From CAYRPN01 sp964426135 (GTDB taxonomy: Bacteria > Planctomycetota > Phycisphaerae > Phycisphaerales > Phycisphaeraceae), in contig CAYRPN010000132.1 in the NCBI GenBank assembly GCA_964426135.1, forward strand, positions 1 through 15,936: a stretch of 15,936 nt of DNA. Reading direction: 5' to 3'. The notes under the pieces were generated by a model. It did no database searches, was not told the origin of the DNA, and saw only the letters and a program-made list of their open reading frames with translations. The position numbers were made by a program, and so were the translations under genes. Of this stretch, positions 1 to 6,837 are shown piece by piece. Position 1 is the first letter of the stretch. Every line of letters starts with the position of its first letter.

Positions 1-12
1 ACATCGCATGTG

Positions 13-33
13 GGACGACTTTCCAAGTCGTCC
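13..33. repeat. Short perfect hairpin
   Basis: A 9-bp perfect stem (GGACGACTT at 13-21, AAGTCGTCC at 25-33) closes a 3-nt loop TCC. It lies about 50 nt beyond the stop of the minus-strand gene ending at 83. It has no T-run on either side, so it is a poor intrinsic terminator and is more like one of the REP-type intergenic hairpins seen elsewhere in this window. Nothing else is evident in 1-82. Confidence 0.6.
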
Positions 34-82
34 GGCTGGGAGCGAAGCGATTCGACTCTGCGGAGATAATCCTGCACGGCTC

Positions 83-460
83 CTAACGAGCGGAATCCTC
101 GACCGGCGGCGCCTTGAAAGCCGGGGCGTCAAAGGGCTCGGTCCAGTCTTCCGCGTTGCTCAGATTCAACTCGGACTTGCAGGTCTTGCGATAACCCAGC
201 TTGCGGATCACCTCCAGCACTTCGGTCCATGTCGGGAACGGCCGACCGTTGACCCGCTTGAAAGCGTCGATGGCGGTGACGAACAGGAACTGCTCGCTGG
301 ACATCTCGCCTTCTTCGGCGCTCTTCATGAAGTCGGTGCGTCGGCGACCGGGTCCGCGGCGGCGCTCCAGGCCGGTGTCCGGATCGATGAAGGTGGCACC
401 GGGAGTGCGGCGTTCCACCTGCGTTCGGCGGTCCATGTTGGGCATCGCATTATCAGACAT
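83..460 (-). CDS. Small conserved-looking hypothetical protein, basic N-terminal half
   Basis: This 125-aa protein of unknown function has no signal peptide or membrane segment, so it is probably cytoplasmic. The first 45 residues are rich in Arg (DRRTQVERR, then RRRGPGRRRTDF near 33-44). The second half contains a compact, probably helical stretch, FLFVTAIDAFKRVNGRPFPTW followed by EVLEVIRKLGYRK, around residues 58-92, which looks like a small folded domain. The C-terminal 30 residues are polar and probably disordered. The start at 460 is backed by AAGGAG (plus-strand 467-472) 6 nt upstream. It lies 69 nt downstream of the acidic protein on the same strand, so the two may share a transcript. 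Arg-rich sequence can suggest nucleic-acid contact, but no known motif is recognised and no function is assigned. It is a real gene judging by the ribosome site and well-mixed protein sequence. Confidence 0.78.
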   Translation of the reverse strand: MSDNAMPNMDRRTQVERRTPGATFIDPDTGLERRRGPGRRRTDFMKSAEEGEMSSEQFLFVTAIDAFKRVNGRPFPTWTEVLEVIRKLGYRKTCKSELNLSNAEDWTEPFDAPAFKAPPVEDSAR

Positions 461-529
461 TGCTGGCTCCTTCGGATCGGGTCGCCGCAGCCGCCGGCAT
501 CGCGCAGCGGTCGCCGCGATCCGGAGCCT

Positions 530-793
530 TCAGCGATCTTCCTCTTCGAATCCGTCGTCGTCGTCGTCATCGTCGAGCAGATCGTCGTCGTCGTCGACGG
601 CGTCCTCGTCTTCCTCTTCATCGTCAAAAAAGTCGTCGTCCTCCATGTCGTCATCGAAATCGTCGTCGTCCTCGTCCTCGTCGCTCTCCTCTTCCTCAAA
701 GCCGCGCTTCGCCAGTTCCCAGACGGGCTCCTGATCGCTCCACGGAAGCGGCTTCTCCGCATCGAAAGCGGAATGGGGATTCGCATCAAACAT
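530..793 (-). CDS. Asp/Glu-rich acidic-tail protein
   Basis: This is an 87-aa protein. The first 29 residues are ordinary (MFDANPHSAFDAEKPLPW and so on, with two Trp), and the last 58 residues contain 43 Asp or Glu, interrupted by FF, LL and F. The predicted isoelectric point is extremely low. The frame is open further upstream to 901, but the ATG at 793 is preferred: GGAG sits 7 nt before it, and upstream residues look like translated promoter DNA. The DNA of the tail is a GTC/ATC-type trinucleotide low-complexity run (about 550-690). Acidic tails of this kind occur in histone-binding proteins, DNA mimics and the RNA polymerase delta subunit, but nothing here matches those families specifically. 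The neighbour downstream on the same strand is Arg-rich, so an acidic/basic partner pair is possible; this is inference only. Function unknown. Confidence 0.7.
   Translation of the reverse strand: MFDANPHSAFDAEKPLPWSDQEPVWELAKRGFEEEESDEDEDDDDFDDDMEDDDFFDDEEEDEDAVDDDDDLLDDDDDDDGFEEEDR
550..690. repeat. Trinucleotide low-complexity run inside the acidic protein gene
   Basis: On the plus strand the run is dominated by GTC, ATC and CTC triplets, which read as GAC, GAT and GAG codons on the minus strand. Pure GTC/TCG runs of four units occur near 551-563 and 580-592. Such runs are prone to replication slippage in whole-codon steps, so the tail length may vary between strains. Confidence 0.7.
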
Positions 794-870
794 GTTCGTC
801 TCCAGCACGGGGGTTCGTTGGTTTTCGCGGCGACCGGGCGATCCAACGCCAGTTCGCCCGAATCCGAGCG

Positions 871-901
871 AGTAAACTATCGTCGCGCGACGGTTTGTCA
901 A
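871..901 (-). promoter_or_regulatory. Candidate promoter of the acidic protein gene, with internal palindrome
   Basis: Read on the minus strand, 901-896 is a perfect TTGACA -35 box. Two -10 candidates follow: GATAGT (881-876, spacer 14) and TTTACT (876-871, spacer 19). Neither spacing is ideal. The spacer contains a perfect 12-nt palindrome CGTCGCGCGACG (881-892), which would suit an operator for a dimeric repressor. The start codon at 793 lies about 80 nt downstream. Confidence 0.4.
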
Positions 902-968
902 TCACTTTTTTTTGACGACGCGGCGGGAAACATTTCAAAACGCGAGAGGCGGCGGGACGGAGGCACCA

Positions 969-983
969 AAGGTCCAGGACCTT
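969..983. promoter_or_regulatory. 15-bp dyad upstream of the membrane-protein promoter
   Basis: AAGGTCC and GGACCTT form a perfect 7-bp inverted repeat around a single central A. It lies 17 nt upstream of the TTGACG box at 1000. The size and symmetry fit a regulator binding site, but no cognate regulator is identified. The rest of 794-1085 holds only the divergent promoter elements. Confidence 0.3.
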
Positions 984-999
984 GAACGCCTGTCCCGAT

Positions 1000-1029
1000 T
1001 TGACGCGCCTCACGAACCTGACCGATAGT
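1000..1029 (+). promoter_or_regulatory. Candidate promoter for the membrane-protein pair
   Basis: TTGACG (1000-1005, five of six matches to the -35 consensus), an 18-nt spacer and GATAGT (1024-1029, four of six) would start transcription about 50 nt upstream of the TTG start at 1086. A second TTGACG at 912-917 lacks a good -10 partner. Confidence 0.4.
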
Positions 1030-1085
1030 GCCTCGGTACAGTTGCAGCGCCACCGCGTCGTTCAACTTCATCGGAGTCTCGAATC

Positions 1086-1700
1086 TTGCCCGAACACGAT
1101 CCACCTCAACCTCAATGGAACCCGCACGCCGCCGTCGCGGGCTGGGTGCTGCCGGGGCTGGGCCACTTCATTCTGGGCCAGAAGAAGCGCGGCATCGTTC
1201 TGGGCGCCGCTATCCTATCCCTGTGGATGGGCGGAATCCTGATCGGCGGCATCAGCGTCGTCGATCGGTACGACCGGGTCGAGCCGGCCGATGACAATTA
1301 CCCGGAGGCTCCGTCCCGATCCTGGTGGTTTTGGGGCCAGGCGATGATCGCACCGTCGCTTGCCGTGGATTACCTCCGCGAGAAAATGCTTCGAAATCAC
1401 GTCGGCGAAATGGGCTATGGCGAAGTGCAGTACGGCAGTCGCCACCCCTACCGCGGCAACCCGCGCCGCACCCTCGTTCCACAGGACAATCCCGCCGATC
1501 TCCCGCCGCCGTATGAACCGAGCTTCGGCAAGGTTGCCGAGCAGGGCACGCTTTACACCGCGCTGGCGGGCATGCTGAACCTGCTGGCGATGATCGATGT
1601 GCTTTACTGCGATCCGCGCCGGCGGAAAGCCGCGCCGCATGCCACCGCGACGCCGGCAGCGGCCGTCGACAACAACACTGTTCGGAGGGCCGGCGCATGA
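1086..1700 (+). CDS. Membrane protein of a planctomycete-type uncharacterised family (resembles DUF6677)
   Basis: A 204-aa integral membrane protein. The N-terminus carries GWVLPGLGHFILGQKKRGI (19-37), a Pro/Gly-containing hairpin motif like those of TM2-type and related small membrane families. It is followed by a hydrophobic segment at about 36-58. A polar loop with WW (80-81) and a Tyr/Pro-rich stretch (110-145) leads to a last hydrophobic segment around 155-174 (YTALAGMLNLLAMIDVLY). The tail is Ala/Pro-rich. I recall a similar layout from a family named DUF6677, but this rests on memory. The start is TTG at 1086, supported by GGAG 9 nt upstream; no ATG or GTG start fits better. Its stop overlaps the next gene by 4 nt (ATGA), so the two are translationally coupled and probably act together in the inner membrane. 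The biochemical role is unknown. Confidence 0.82.
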   Translation: MPEHDPPQPQWNPHAAVAGWVLPGLGHFILGQKKRGIVLGAAILSLWMGGILIGGISVVDRYDRVEPADDNYPEAPSRSWWFWGQAMIAPSLAVDYLREKMLRNHVGEMGYGEVQYGSRHPYRGNPRRTLVPQDNPADLPPPYEPSFGKVAEQGTLYTALAGMLNLLAMIDVLYCDPRRRKAAPHATATPAAAVDNNTVRRAGA

Positions 1701-1966
1701 ATCTGCCCGTTTCCTGCTTCGCCGCACACCAGCTCGGCGCTGGCCTGACGTTGGGCTATCGCCCGTTCCTGGATCCGCTTCCGGTCCACGACATCTGGCT
1801 GTTCCTGCTGCTGCCCCTCGTGTTCGCCGTCGCCCTGGTTTACAAGGCAATCAAGCTCGACGACCTGACGCATCTCTGGAAACAGACCTTCAATCTTGCC
1901 GGGCAGATTCTCGTGTTCATGGTCCTGGCGGCGGCGGCGCTGTGGCTGTTGAACGTGCTCGTTTGA
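1697..1966 (+). CDS. Small two-TM membrane protein
   Basis: An 89-aa protein with two hydrophobic helices, at about 33-50 (IWLFLLLPLVFAVALVY) and 68-88 (LAGQILVFMVLAAAALWLLNV), joined by a short polar loop KAIKLDDLTHLWKQTF. The N-terminal 30 residues are not strongly hydrophobic and contain no clear cleavable signal. The ATG overlaps the upstream stop codon as ATGA, and GGAGGG lies about 8 nt before it, so expression is coupled to the upstream membrane protein. No functional residues are recognised. A subunit or assembly-partner role with the upstream protein is the simplest guess. Confidence 0.8.
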   Translation: MNLPVSCFAAHQLGAGLTLGYRPFLDPLPVHDIWLFLLLPLVFAVALVYKAIKLDDLTHLWKQTFNLAGQILVFMVLAAAALWLLNVLV

Positions 1967-1972
1967 GAGGAA

Positions 1973-2060
1973 GTTCTGTGTTCAGGGTTCCAAGCTCTGC
2001 ATTCGAGAGGTTCCGGCACTCAAACTCACAACCCTCCACTCAAAAGGCAGAACACAGAAC
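1973..2060. repeat. Heptad-periodic inverted repeat (element 1)
   Basis: The left arm (1973-2007) reads as five successive 7-mers of the pattern GTTCnnn, such as GTTCTGT and GTTCAGG. The right arm (2019-2060) reads as complementary 7-mers ending in AAC, such as GCAGAAC and ACAGAAC. The outermost 11 nt are a perfect inverted repeat (1973-1983 with 2050-2060). The element fills nearly the whole gap between the small membrane protein and trpD, ending 9 nt before the trpD ATG. It is more degenerate than the other two elements. Confidence 0.62.
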
Positions 2061-2069
2061 GCCGCTTCT

Positions 2070-3110
2070 ATGAAAGATCTCCTCGCGCAACTCGCTCAGG
2101 GTCGTTCGCTTTCCATCACGCAGGCGATCGATGCTTTCGAACAGATCATGACCGGACAGGTCACGACCGCGCAGCTCGGCGCCGCGCTTGCCCTGATCCA
2201 GATGCGCGGCCCCACCATCGATGAGATCACCGGCGCCGCAACGGTCATGCGCAAGTACTCGGTGAAGGTCGAGGCCCCGCCGGGCCTAACCTTGATCGAC
2301 ACGTGCGGCACCGGCGGCGACTACGCGGAGACCTTCAACATCTCCACCGCCGCCGCCATCGTCGCGGCCGCCGTCGGCCGACCGCGCGGCGTCGCCGTCG
2401 CCAAGCACGGCAACCGCTCCGCGACGAGCAAGAGCGGCTCCAGCACCGTGCTCGAAGCTCTGGGCGTCAAACTCGCCGTCGCGCCGCAGACGTTGACGCG
2501 CTGCCTCGAAGAAGCGGGCATCTGCTTCTGCTTCGCACCGCTGCATCACCCCGCGATGAAGCACGCAGCACCCGTGCGAGCGGAGCTTGGATTCCGCACG
2601 ATCTTCAACATCCTGGGCCCGCTGACCAATCCAGCCGGCGCAACGCGGCAGGTGCTGGGCGTTTTCGACGCCGGCCTGACGGAACCGCTCGCCACGGTGC
2701 TGCAACGCCTCGGCTCCGTGCATGCGATGGTCGTGCATGGCGAGTTCGGGAAGGGAGGGCTCGACGAACTTTCCACGGCCGGCCCGAGTTGGATCAGCGA
2801 AGTGCGCGACGGCCGACTGACCACGCGGCCGTTCGACGCCCGCAATTTCGGCGTGCCGCTGTGCGAACCGGCCGCCCTGCGCGTCGACTCACCGCAAGCC
2901 AGCGCGGACGTGCTGCGTCGGATCTTCGCCGGCGAAAAAGGCCCGCACCGCGACATCGTCTGCCTCAACGCCGCTGCGGCGCTGATCGTGGGCGGCGTGG
3001 CGGGAGATTTTGCGACGGGATTGGAGCAAGCGCGGGAAGCGCTCGACAGCGGCGCGGCCGGCGATGCGCTGACGAAGCTGGCGGCGCTGACGAATGAAGG
3101 AGTTCCTTGA
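2070..3110 (+). CDS. trpD: Anthranilate phosphoribosyltransferase
   Basis: TrpD transfers the phosphoribosyl group of PRPP to anthranilate, the second step from chorismate to tryptophan, in the cytoplasm. The 346-aa length is normal. Family signatures are all present: the N-terminal helical domain with LGAALALIQMRG (36-47), the PRPP-binding loop CGTGGD (79-84), KHGNRS (112-117), RTIFNILGPLTNP (176-188) and the metal-binding LDE (231-233). The start at 2070 matches the usual N-terminus (a short helix, then the GRSLS segment). No Shine-Dalgarno site is visible because the heptad hairpin ends just upstream. No other trp gene lies in the window, so trpD is not in a classical trp operon here. Its stop overlaps the TTG of the next small gene by 4 nt. 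Confidence 0.97.
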   Translation: MKDLLAQLAQGRSLSITQAIDAFEQIMTGQVTTAQLGAALALIQMRGPTIDEITGAATVMRKYSVKVEAPPGLTLIDTCGTGGDYAETFNISTAAAIVAAAVGRPRGVAVAKHGNRSATSKSGSSTVLEALGVKLAVAPQTLTRCLEEAGICFCFAPLHHPAMKHAAPVRAELGFRTIFNILGPLTNPAGATRQVLGVFDAGLTEPLATVLQRLGSVHAMVVHGEFGKGGLDELSTAGPSWISEVRDGRLTTRPFDARNFGVPLCEPAALRVDSPQASADVLRRIFAGEKGPHRDIVCLNAAAALIVGGVAGDFATGLEQAREALDSGAAGDALTKLAALTNEGVP

Positions 3111-3388
3111 GTTCCGTTGCCGCGACGAATTTAATGGCCTCCCCGAATCGACTCGACTATCCTTCCTCCATGAAACGTTCGAAAGCAAAACGTCCCGGAA
3201 AGCCAAAGGCTAACTCACTCCTGGCACGGCGCAGCAGGCAAAAAGCAGCATCCCGAAAACGCGATGCGATGCGGCTCCGCCGGGGCGAAGTCACGCCTGA
3301 ACAACTTCAAGAAGAGAACTCGATGTTTCCCATGGAATGGATTCGCAACGTCAAGCTCGAGAGCTTGGCGGAGGTCGCTGGAAAGTAA
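3107..3388 (+). CDS. Small basic hypothetical protein
   Basis: A 93-aa, Lys/Arg-rich protein. Residues 22-60 (from MKRSKAKRPGKPK) are strongly basic and probably disordered. The C-terminal part (RGEVTPEQLQEENSMFPMEW, then IRNVKLESLAEVAGK) looks like a short helical domain. The TTG start at 3107 overlaps the trpD stop (TTGA) and is preceded by AAGGAG 4 nt upstream, which argues for coupling to trpD. An alternative is the ATG at 3170, giving a 72-aa protein that starts MKRSKAKR; it has no ribosome site but has a -10-like GACTAT 9 nt before it. The charge suggests nucleic-acid or ribosome contact, but no family is recognised. The gene is probably real, and the start is uncertain. Confidence 0.58.
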   Translation: MSSVAATNLMASPNRLDYPSSMKRSKAKRPGKPKANSLLARRSRQKAASRKRDAMRLRRGEVTPEQLQEENSMFPMEWIRNVKLESLAEVAGK

Positions 3389-3425
3389 ACGTGCCAAACG
3401 GCGTTGTTTTCGCCGGATCGTTTTT

Positions 3426-3467
3426 GACTCTCAACTCCCATCTCCACTGCATCCTTCATCTCTGCGC
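3426..3467. repeat. Possible degenerate one-sided heptad array
   Basis: In the gap before the ABC genes, 7-mers such as GACTCTC and AACTCCC recur in step for about six units, with a C/T-rich bias. No complementary arm is visible. It may be a decayed half of the heptad-hairpin type seen elsewhere, or just pyrimidine-rich sequence. Confidence 0.25.
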
Positions 3468-3522
3468 GGCGGTATGATTCGTGCCCAAGTGCCACAAGAG
3501 TGGACAGGCTGGCTTTTTCCTC

Positions 3523-4260
3523 ATGCTCCTCCTCGACCAGATTCATAAGTCGTTCACCCTCGGCTCCCAGCACGTCCACGCACTGCGCGGCCTGAGCCTG
3601 TCCATCGACGAACCGGGCTTCTTCGCCATCATGGGACGCAGCGGCAGCGGCAAGAGCACGCTCCTGCATCTGGCCGCCGGTCTCGATCGGCCCGACAGCG
3701 GCAGGATCGTCGTCAATGGCGAAGACCTCGCCGCCATGAATGAGACGAAGCTCACGCTCTTCCGCCGCAATCGCATCGGCATCGTGTTTCAGAAGTTCAA
3801 CCTCATCTCCACGATGACCGCGTTCCAGAACGCCGCCCTGCCCGGCGTGCTCGACGGCCGACCTGCCGATTGGGTCAACAAGCGGGTGAAAGAGCTATTC
3901 GATGAACTGGAAATCGGCGAGCGCGCCAATCATCGCCCCGACGCCATGAGCGGCGGCGAGCAGCAGCGCGTGGCGATCGCCCGCGCCATGCTCTTTTCTC
4001 CCAGCATGATTCTGGCGGATGAGCCGACGGGCAATCTCGACTCGACCACCAGTGAGAAACTCTGGAAGCTCCTGGGCCGAATCGCTCAGCAGCAGCAGAT
4101 GACGGTGATCATGGTGACCCACGAACCGGCCGCGGCGGCGCACTGCAAGCGCGTGTACGTCATCGCCGACGGCTTGAACACAGGCAACTTTGAGGTGAAT
4201 GGTCTTGACGCGAGCGGTGTGGCAACTCGCTATCAACAGCTTGGCGGGCAGGCGCGGTAG
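3523..4260 (+). CDS. ABC transporter ATP-binding protein, MacB/LolD/YbbA type
   Basis: A 245-aa nucleotide-binding subunit that powers the permease encoded next to it. All ABC motifs are present: Walker A GRSGSGKST (38-46), Q-loop Gln90 in VFQKFNL, signature MSGGEQQRV (142-150), Walker B ILADEPTGNLD (163-173) and switch His200 in VMVTHE-type context. The SGGEQQRVAIARA and ADEPTGNLD wording is typical of the MacB/LolD/YbbA group, which act as mechanotransmission or lipoprotein/peptide exporters rather than importers. The frame is open to a GTG at 3481, but the ATG at 3523 gives the standard MLLLDQIHKSF start. The end overlaps the permease gene by 62 nt. A TATGAT box at 3473-3478 could be a -10 element, without a convincing -35. 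The substrate is unknown. Confidence 0.94.
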   Translation: MLLLDQIHKSFTLGSQHVHALRGLSLSIDEPGFFAIMGRSGSGKSTLLHLAAGLDRPDSGRIVVNGEDLAAMNETKLTLFRRNRIGIVFQKFNLISTMTAFQNAALPGVLDGRPADWVNKRVKELFDELEIGERANHRPDAMSGGEQQRVAIARAMLFSPSMILADEPTGNLDSTTSEKLWKLLGRIAQQQQMTVIMVTHEPAAAAHCKRVYVIADGLNTGNFEVNGLDASGVATRYQQLGGQAR

Positions 4261-6832
4261 GACCAGCCTGCTCGTCGCCGCTGTCACGCTGGCGACGGCA
4301 CTCTCCGTGCTTGTCGCCTGCGCGATCGGTACGTTGCAGGAGTCCTACTCGCAATCGATGGCCGCCGTCGCGGGCCTCAGCGATGTGCAGATTCTCCATC
4401 GCGCGTATGGTCGCTTCGACGGAAAAATCCTTGAGCGCGTGCGAAGCTGGCCCGAGGTGCACCGCGCCACGGCCCGTTACGACCACAAAGGCCCCACCAT
4501 CGTTCTGGAGCGCACCGACAAGCGAGAGCCGGTGGAGATTCACGGCATCGAACCTGAGCATGACCGCCTTTTCTTCCCCGCGCGGCTGCAGGAAGGCCGA
4601 TTCGTCGAAGCCGAAGGCGAAGCCGTCATTGATGGCCGCGTCCGGCAGCAGCTTGACGCGCAGGTCGGCGACGACATCGCCATCGAGTGGCAGCCGACGA
4701 AGCTGAAAGTCGTCGGCATCATCGAGCAGCCGCCGCTCACCGTCATGCAGTTGCCCGCGGTGTACGTCACGCTGTCCACCGCGCAGAAAATCGCCGGCTA
4801 TCCGGGCATGATCCACCGCATCGACATTCAACTGAAGAAGGACGCGCCGATCGATCTGGCGCTGCCCGTTGACGAAGGCAAGGACCCCACCGCCGGCGAC
4901 ACCTTGGTCGCCCGGCACAGGAACGAACTGCCCGACAACGTCGTGATGAATCCGCCCGCCTCGGTGAGAGCCGGCATCAACCGCGGCGTCAAGTGGACCA
5001 ACCTCATCAGCCAGATCGTCACCGTGCTGGTGTGCCTCTCAACGATGTTCATCGTGGTGACGGGCCTGACCACGGCTGTGACGGAGCGCACGCGCGAACT
5101 CGCCATCATGCGCTGCATCGGCACCGGTCGCATGCAGATCGCCGTGGCGCAGGTCATCGCCGGCGGCACGATCGCTTCGATGGGCGCGCTATTGGGCACA
5201 CCGCTGGGCATCGCGCTGGGTTATCTGATTTACAAGTACAACGAGGAGATTCTCCGCAGCGGGTTCATCGCCGATCCGTACACCATCGGCCGCGCCATCC
5301 TCGCGACGATTCTCGCGGGCATGGTCGGCGCGCTTTATCCGGCAATCCTGGCTGCGCGGGTGCAGCCCCTGGAAGCGCTGGCCGCGCGGGCGCACAAGCC
5401 GCGCATGAAGATGGTGATCGTCAGTGCCGTCGCGGGGCTCGTCGGCGTTTCCTTTCAGCCCAGCATCTTCGCATTGCCCTTCGACGATGAGTCCGCGTTC
5501 TGGATCTACCTGCCGTGGGGGCTGGCGATGACCTTCGCCGGTTACTGCTTGATCTGCGTCCCCGTCACCGTCGCCCTGGCGCGGCCGCTCTGCAATCTCA
5601 TCACGCGCACGCTCAAACTGCCCGGCGTGCTGCTGCAGGAAACCGTGATGTCCACGCCCTTCCGGCACGGCCTGACCGCCGGCGCCCTCATGATGGGCCT
5701 CGCCATGCTGCTGGCGATCTGGACCGAAGGCGGCAATCTGCTCTACGGCTGGTTCGACACCATCAAGATGCCCGACGCGTTCATCAAGACCAGTTCAGGT
5801 TTCGATGAAGACATGCTGAAAATCGTCCGCGATGAGCCCGGCGTGCGCGGCGTCAGCGCGGTGCGAGCCAAACCCGTCCAGACGCACAGCATCAGTTTCG
5901 GCGTGAAATCGATCAGCCCGCCGTACACGCTCTTTGCCGCATCCGACGTCGCCGAGTTTGTGGACATGACCGACATGGACTGGATTCAGGGCGACAAAGC
6001 CGCCGCGCTGAAGCGCATCAAGGAAGGCAACGCGGTGCTGGTGGGGCGCGAATATCTCGTGGCCCGCGGGCTGGGCGTGGGCAGCAAGGTCGCGCTGAAG
6101 TCAGGGCGCAAAGGCGAGAGCGTCGTGGAGTTCGACATCGTCGGCGTCGTCGGCGCCACGGGCCTGGATGTCGCGGTGCAGCACTTCGGCATCGCCACGC
6201 AGTACGCCGAGGCATCCGTCAGCACCGTCTTCGGCTCGCGCGAGGATGGCCGCAAGTATTTCCTGATGGAAGAACCCGACCTCGTGCTCATCGCGATGAC
6301 CAAGGAGGCGGACGACCAGGCGGTGCTCGCTTCGCTGAAGAACAAGCTGGGTGCGCTTTCGCGCGGCGAACTGCGCGCCGATTCCAGCCGGACCATGCGC
6401 AAGAAGATCCACGCTGTCTCCACGAAGCTGATGACCGTCGCCAGTTCGCTGGCGCTATCCGCCCTGCTCATCGCCAGCTTCGGCGTGGCGAATCTGATCG
6501 TGGCGGAAATCCACGCCCGGCGATTCGAGTACGGCGTGCTCCGCGCCATCGGCGGGCAGCGCGCCCTGCTGGGCAGGCTCGTTGCGGGGCAGACGCTGTT
6601 CGTCGCCATCATCGCCTGCATCACCGGCACCGCGCTGGGCCTGCAGCTTGCTCTGCAGGGAAAGATCTTTCACGTTCGCCTCGTGGGCATCGAATATTCC
6701 TGGCACATTCCCTACGACGTCATCGCCTGGGGCAGCGGCATCGTCATCGCCATGGCGCTGGCGGCCGCGGCGCCGGCGATGTGGCAGTTGATCCGCAGGC
6801 CGACGACGCAGTTGCTCGCGGCGGATGCGTGA
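4199..6832 (+). CDS. ABC transporter permease with two FtsX domains (YbbP-like, about 10 TM)
   Basis: An 877-aa membrane partner of the upstream ATPase. The layout is a duplicated unit. TM1 (about 22-44) is followed by a large periplasmic domain (45-268) and three TMs (269-292, 318-345, 362-386). The latter form FtsX domain 1, with ERTRELAIMRCIGTGRMQ near 296. Two extra TMs lie in the middle (about 405-425 and 435-460). The second unit has a TM at 488-508, a periplasmic domain 510-740 and three TMs (742-768, 790-815, 838-862), with RRFEYGVLRAIGGQRAL near 774. Ten TMs with two FtsX domains match YbbP-type or BceB-like permeases better than 4-TM MacB or LolC. The start overlaps the ATPase gene by 62 nt and GAGGTG lies just before it. 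The role is probably export of, or mechanical work on, a lipid, lipoprotein or peptide at the inner membrane; the substrate cannot be read from sequence. Confidence 0.93.
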   Translation: MVLTRAVWQLAINSLAGRRGRTSLLVAAVTLATALSVLVACAIGTLQESYSQSMAAVAGLSDVQILHRAYGRFDGKILERVRSWPEVHRATARYDHKGPTIVLERTDKREPVEIHGIEPEHDRLFFPARLQEGRFVEAEGEAVIDGRVRQQLDAQVGDDIAIEWQPTKLKVVGIIEQPPLTVMQLPAVYVTLSTAQKIAGYPGMIHRIDIQLKKDAPIDLALPVDEGKDPTAGDTLVARHRNELPDNVVMNPPASVRAGINRGVKWTNLISQIVTVLVCLSTMFIVVTGLTTAVTERTRELAIMRCIGTGRMQIAVAQVIAGGTIASMGALLGTPLGIALGYLIYKYNEEILRSGFIADPYTIGRAILATILAGMVGALYPAILAARVQPLEALAARAHKPRMKMVIVSAVAGLVGVSFQPSIFALPFDDESAFWIYLPWGLAMTFAGYCLICVPVTVALARPLCNLITRTLKLPGVLLQETVMSTPFRHGLTAGALMMGLAMLLAIWTEGGNLLYGWFDTIKMPDAFIKTSSGFDEDMLKIVRDEPGVRGVSAVRAKPVQTHSISFGVKSISPPYTLFAASDVAEFVDMTDMDWIQGDKAAALKRIKEGNAVLVGREYLVARGLGVGSKVALKSGRKGESVVEFDIVGVVGATGLDVAVQHFGIATQYAEASVSTVFGSREDGRKYFLMEEPDLVLIAMTKEADDQAVLASLKNKLGALSRGELRADSSRTMRKKIHAVSTKLMTVASSLALSALLIASFGVANLIVAEIHARRFEYGVLRAIGGQRALLGRLVAGQTLFVAIIACITGTALGLQLALQGKIFHVRLVGIEYSWHIPYDVIAWGSGIVIAMALAAAAPAMWQLIRRPTTQLLAADA

Positions 6833-6837
6833 CCAGA

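Noticed and set aside
2303..3097. A 264-residue alternative plus-strand frame inside trpD
   Set aside because: The product is Arg-rich low-complexity sequence, a frame shadow. The trpD frame carries all family motifs.
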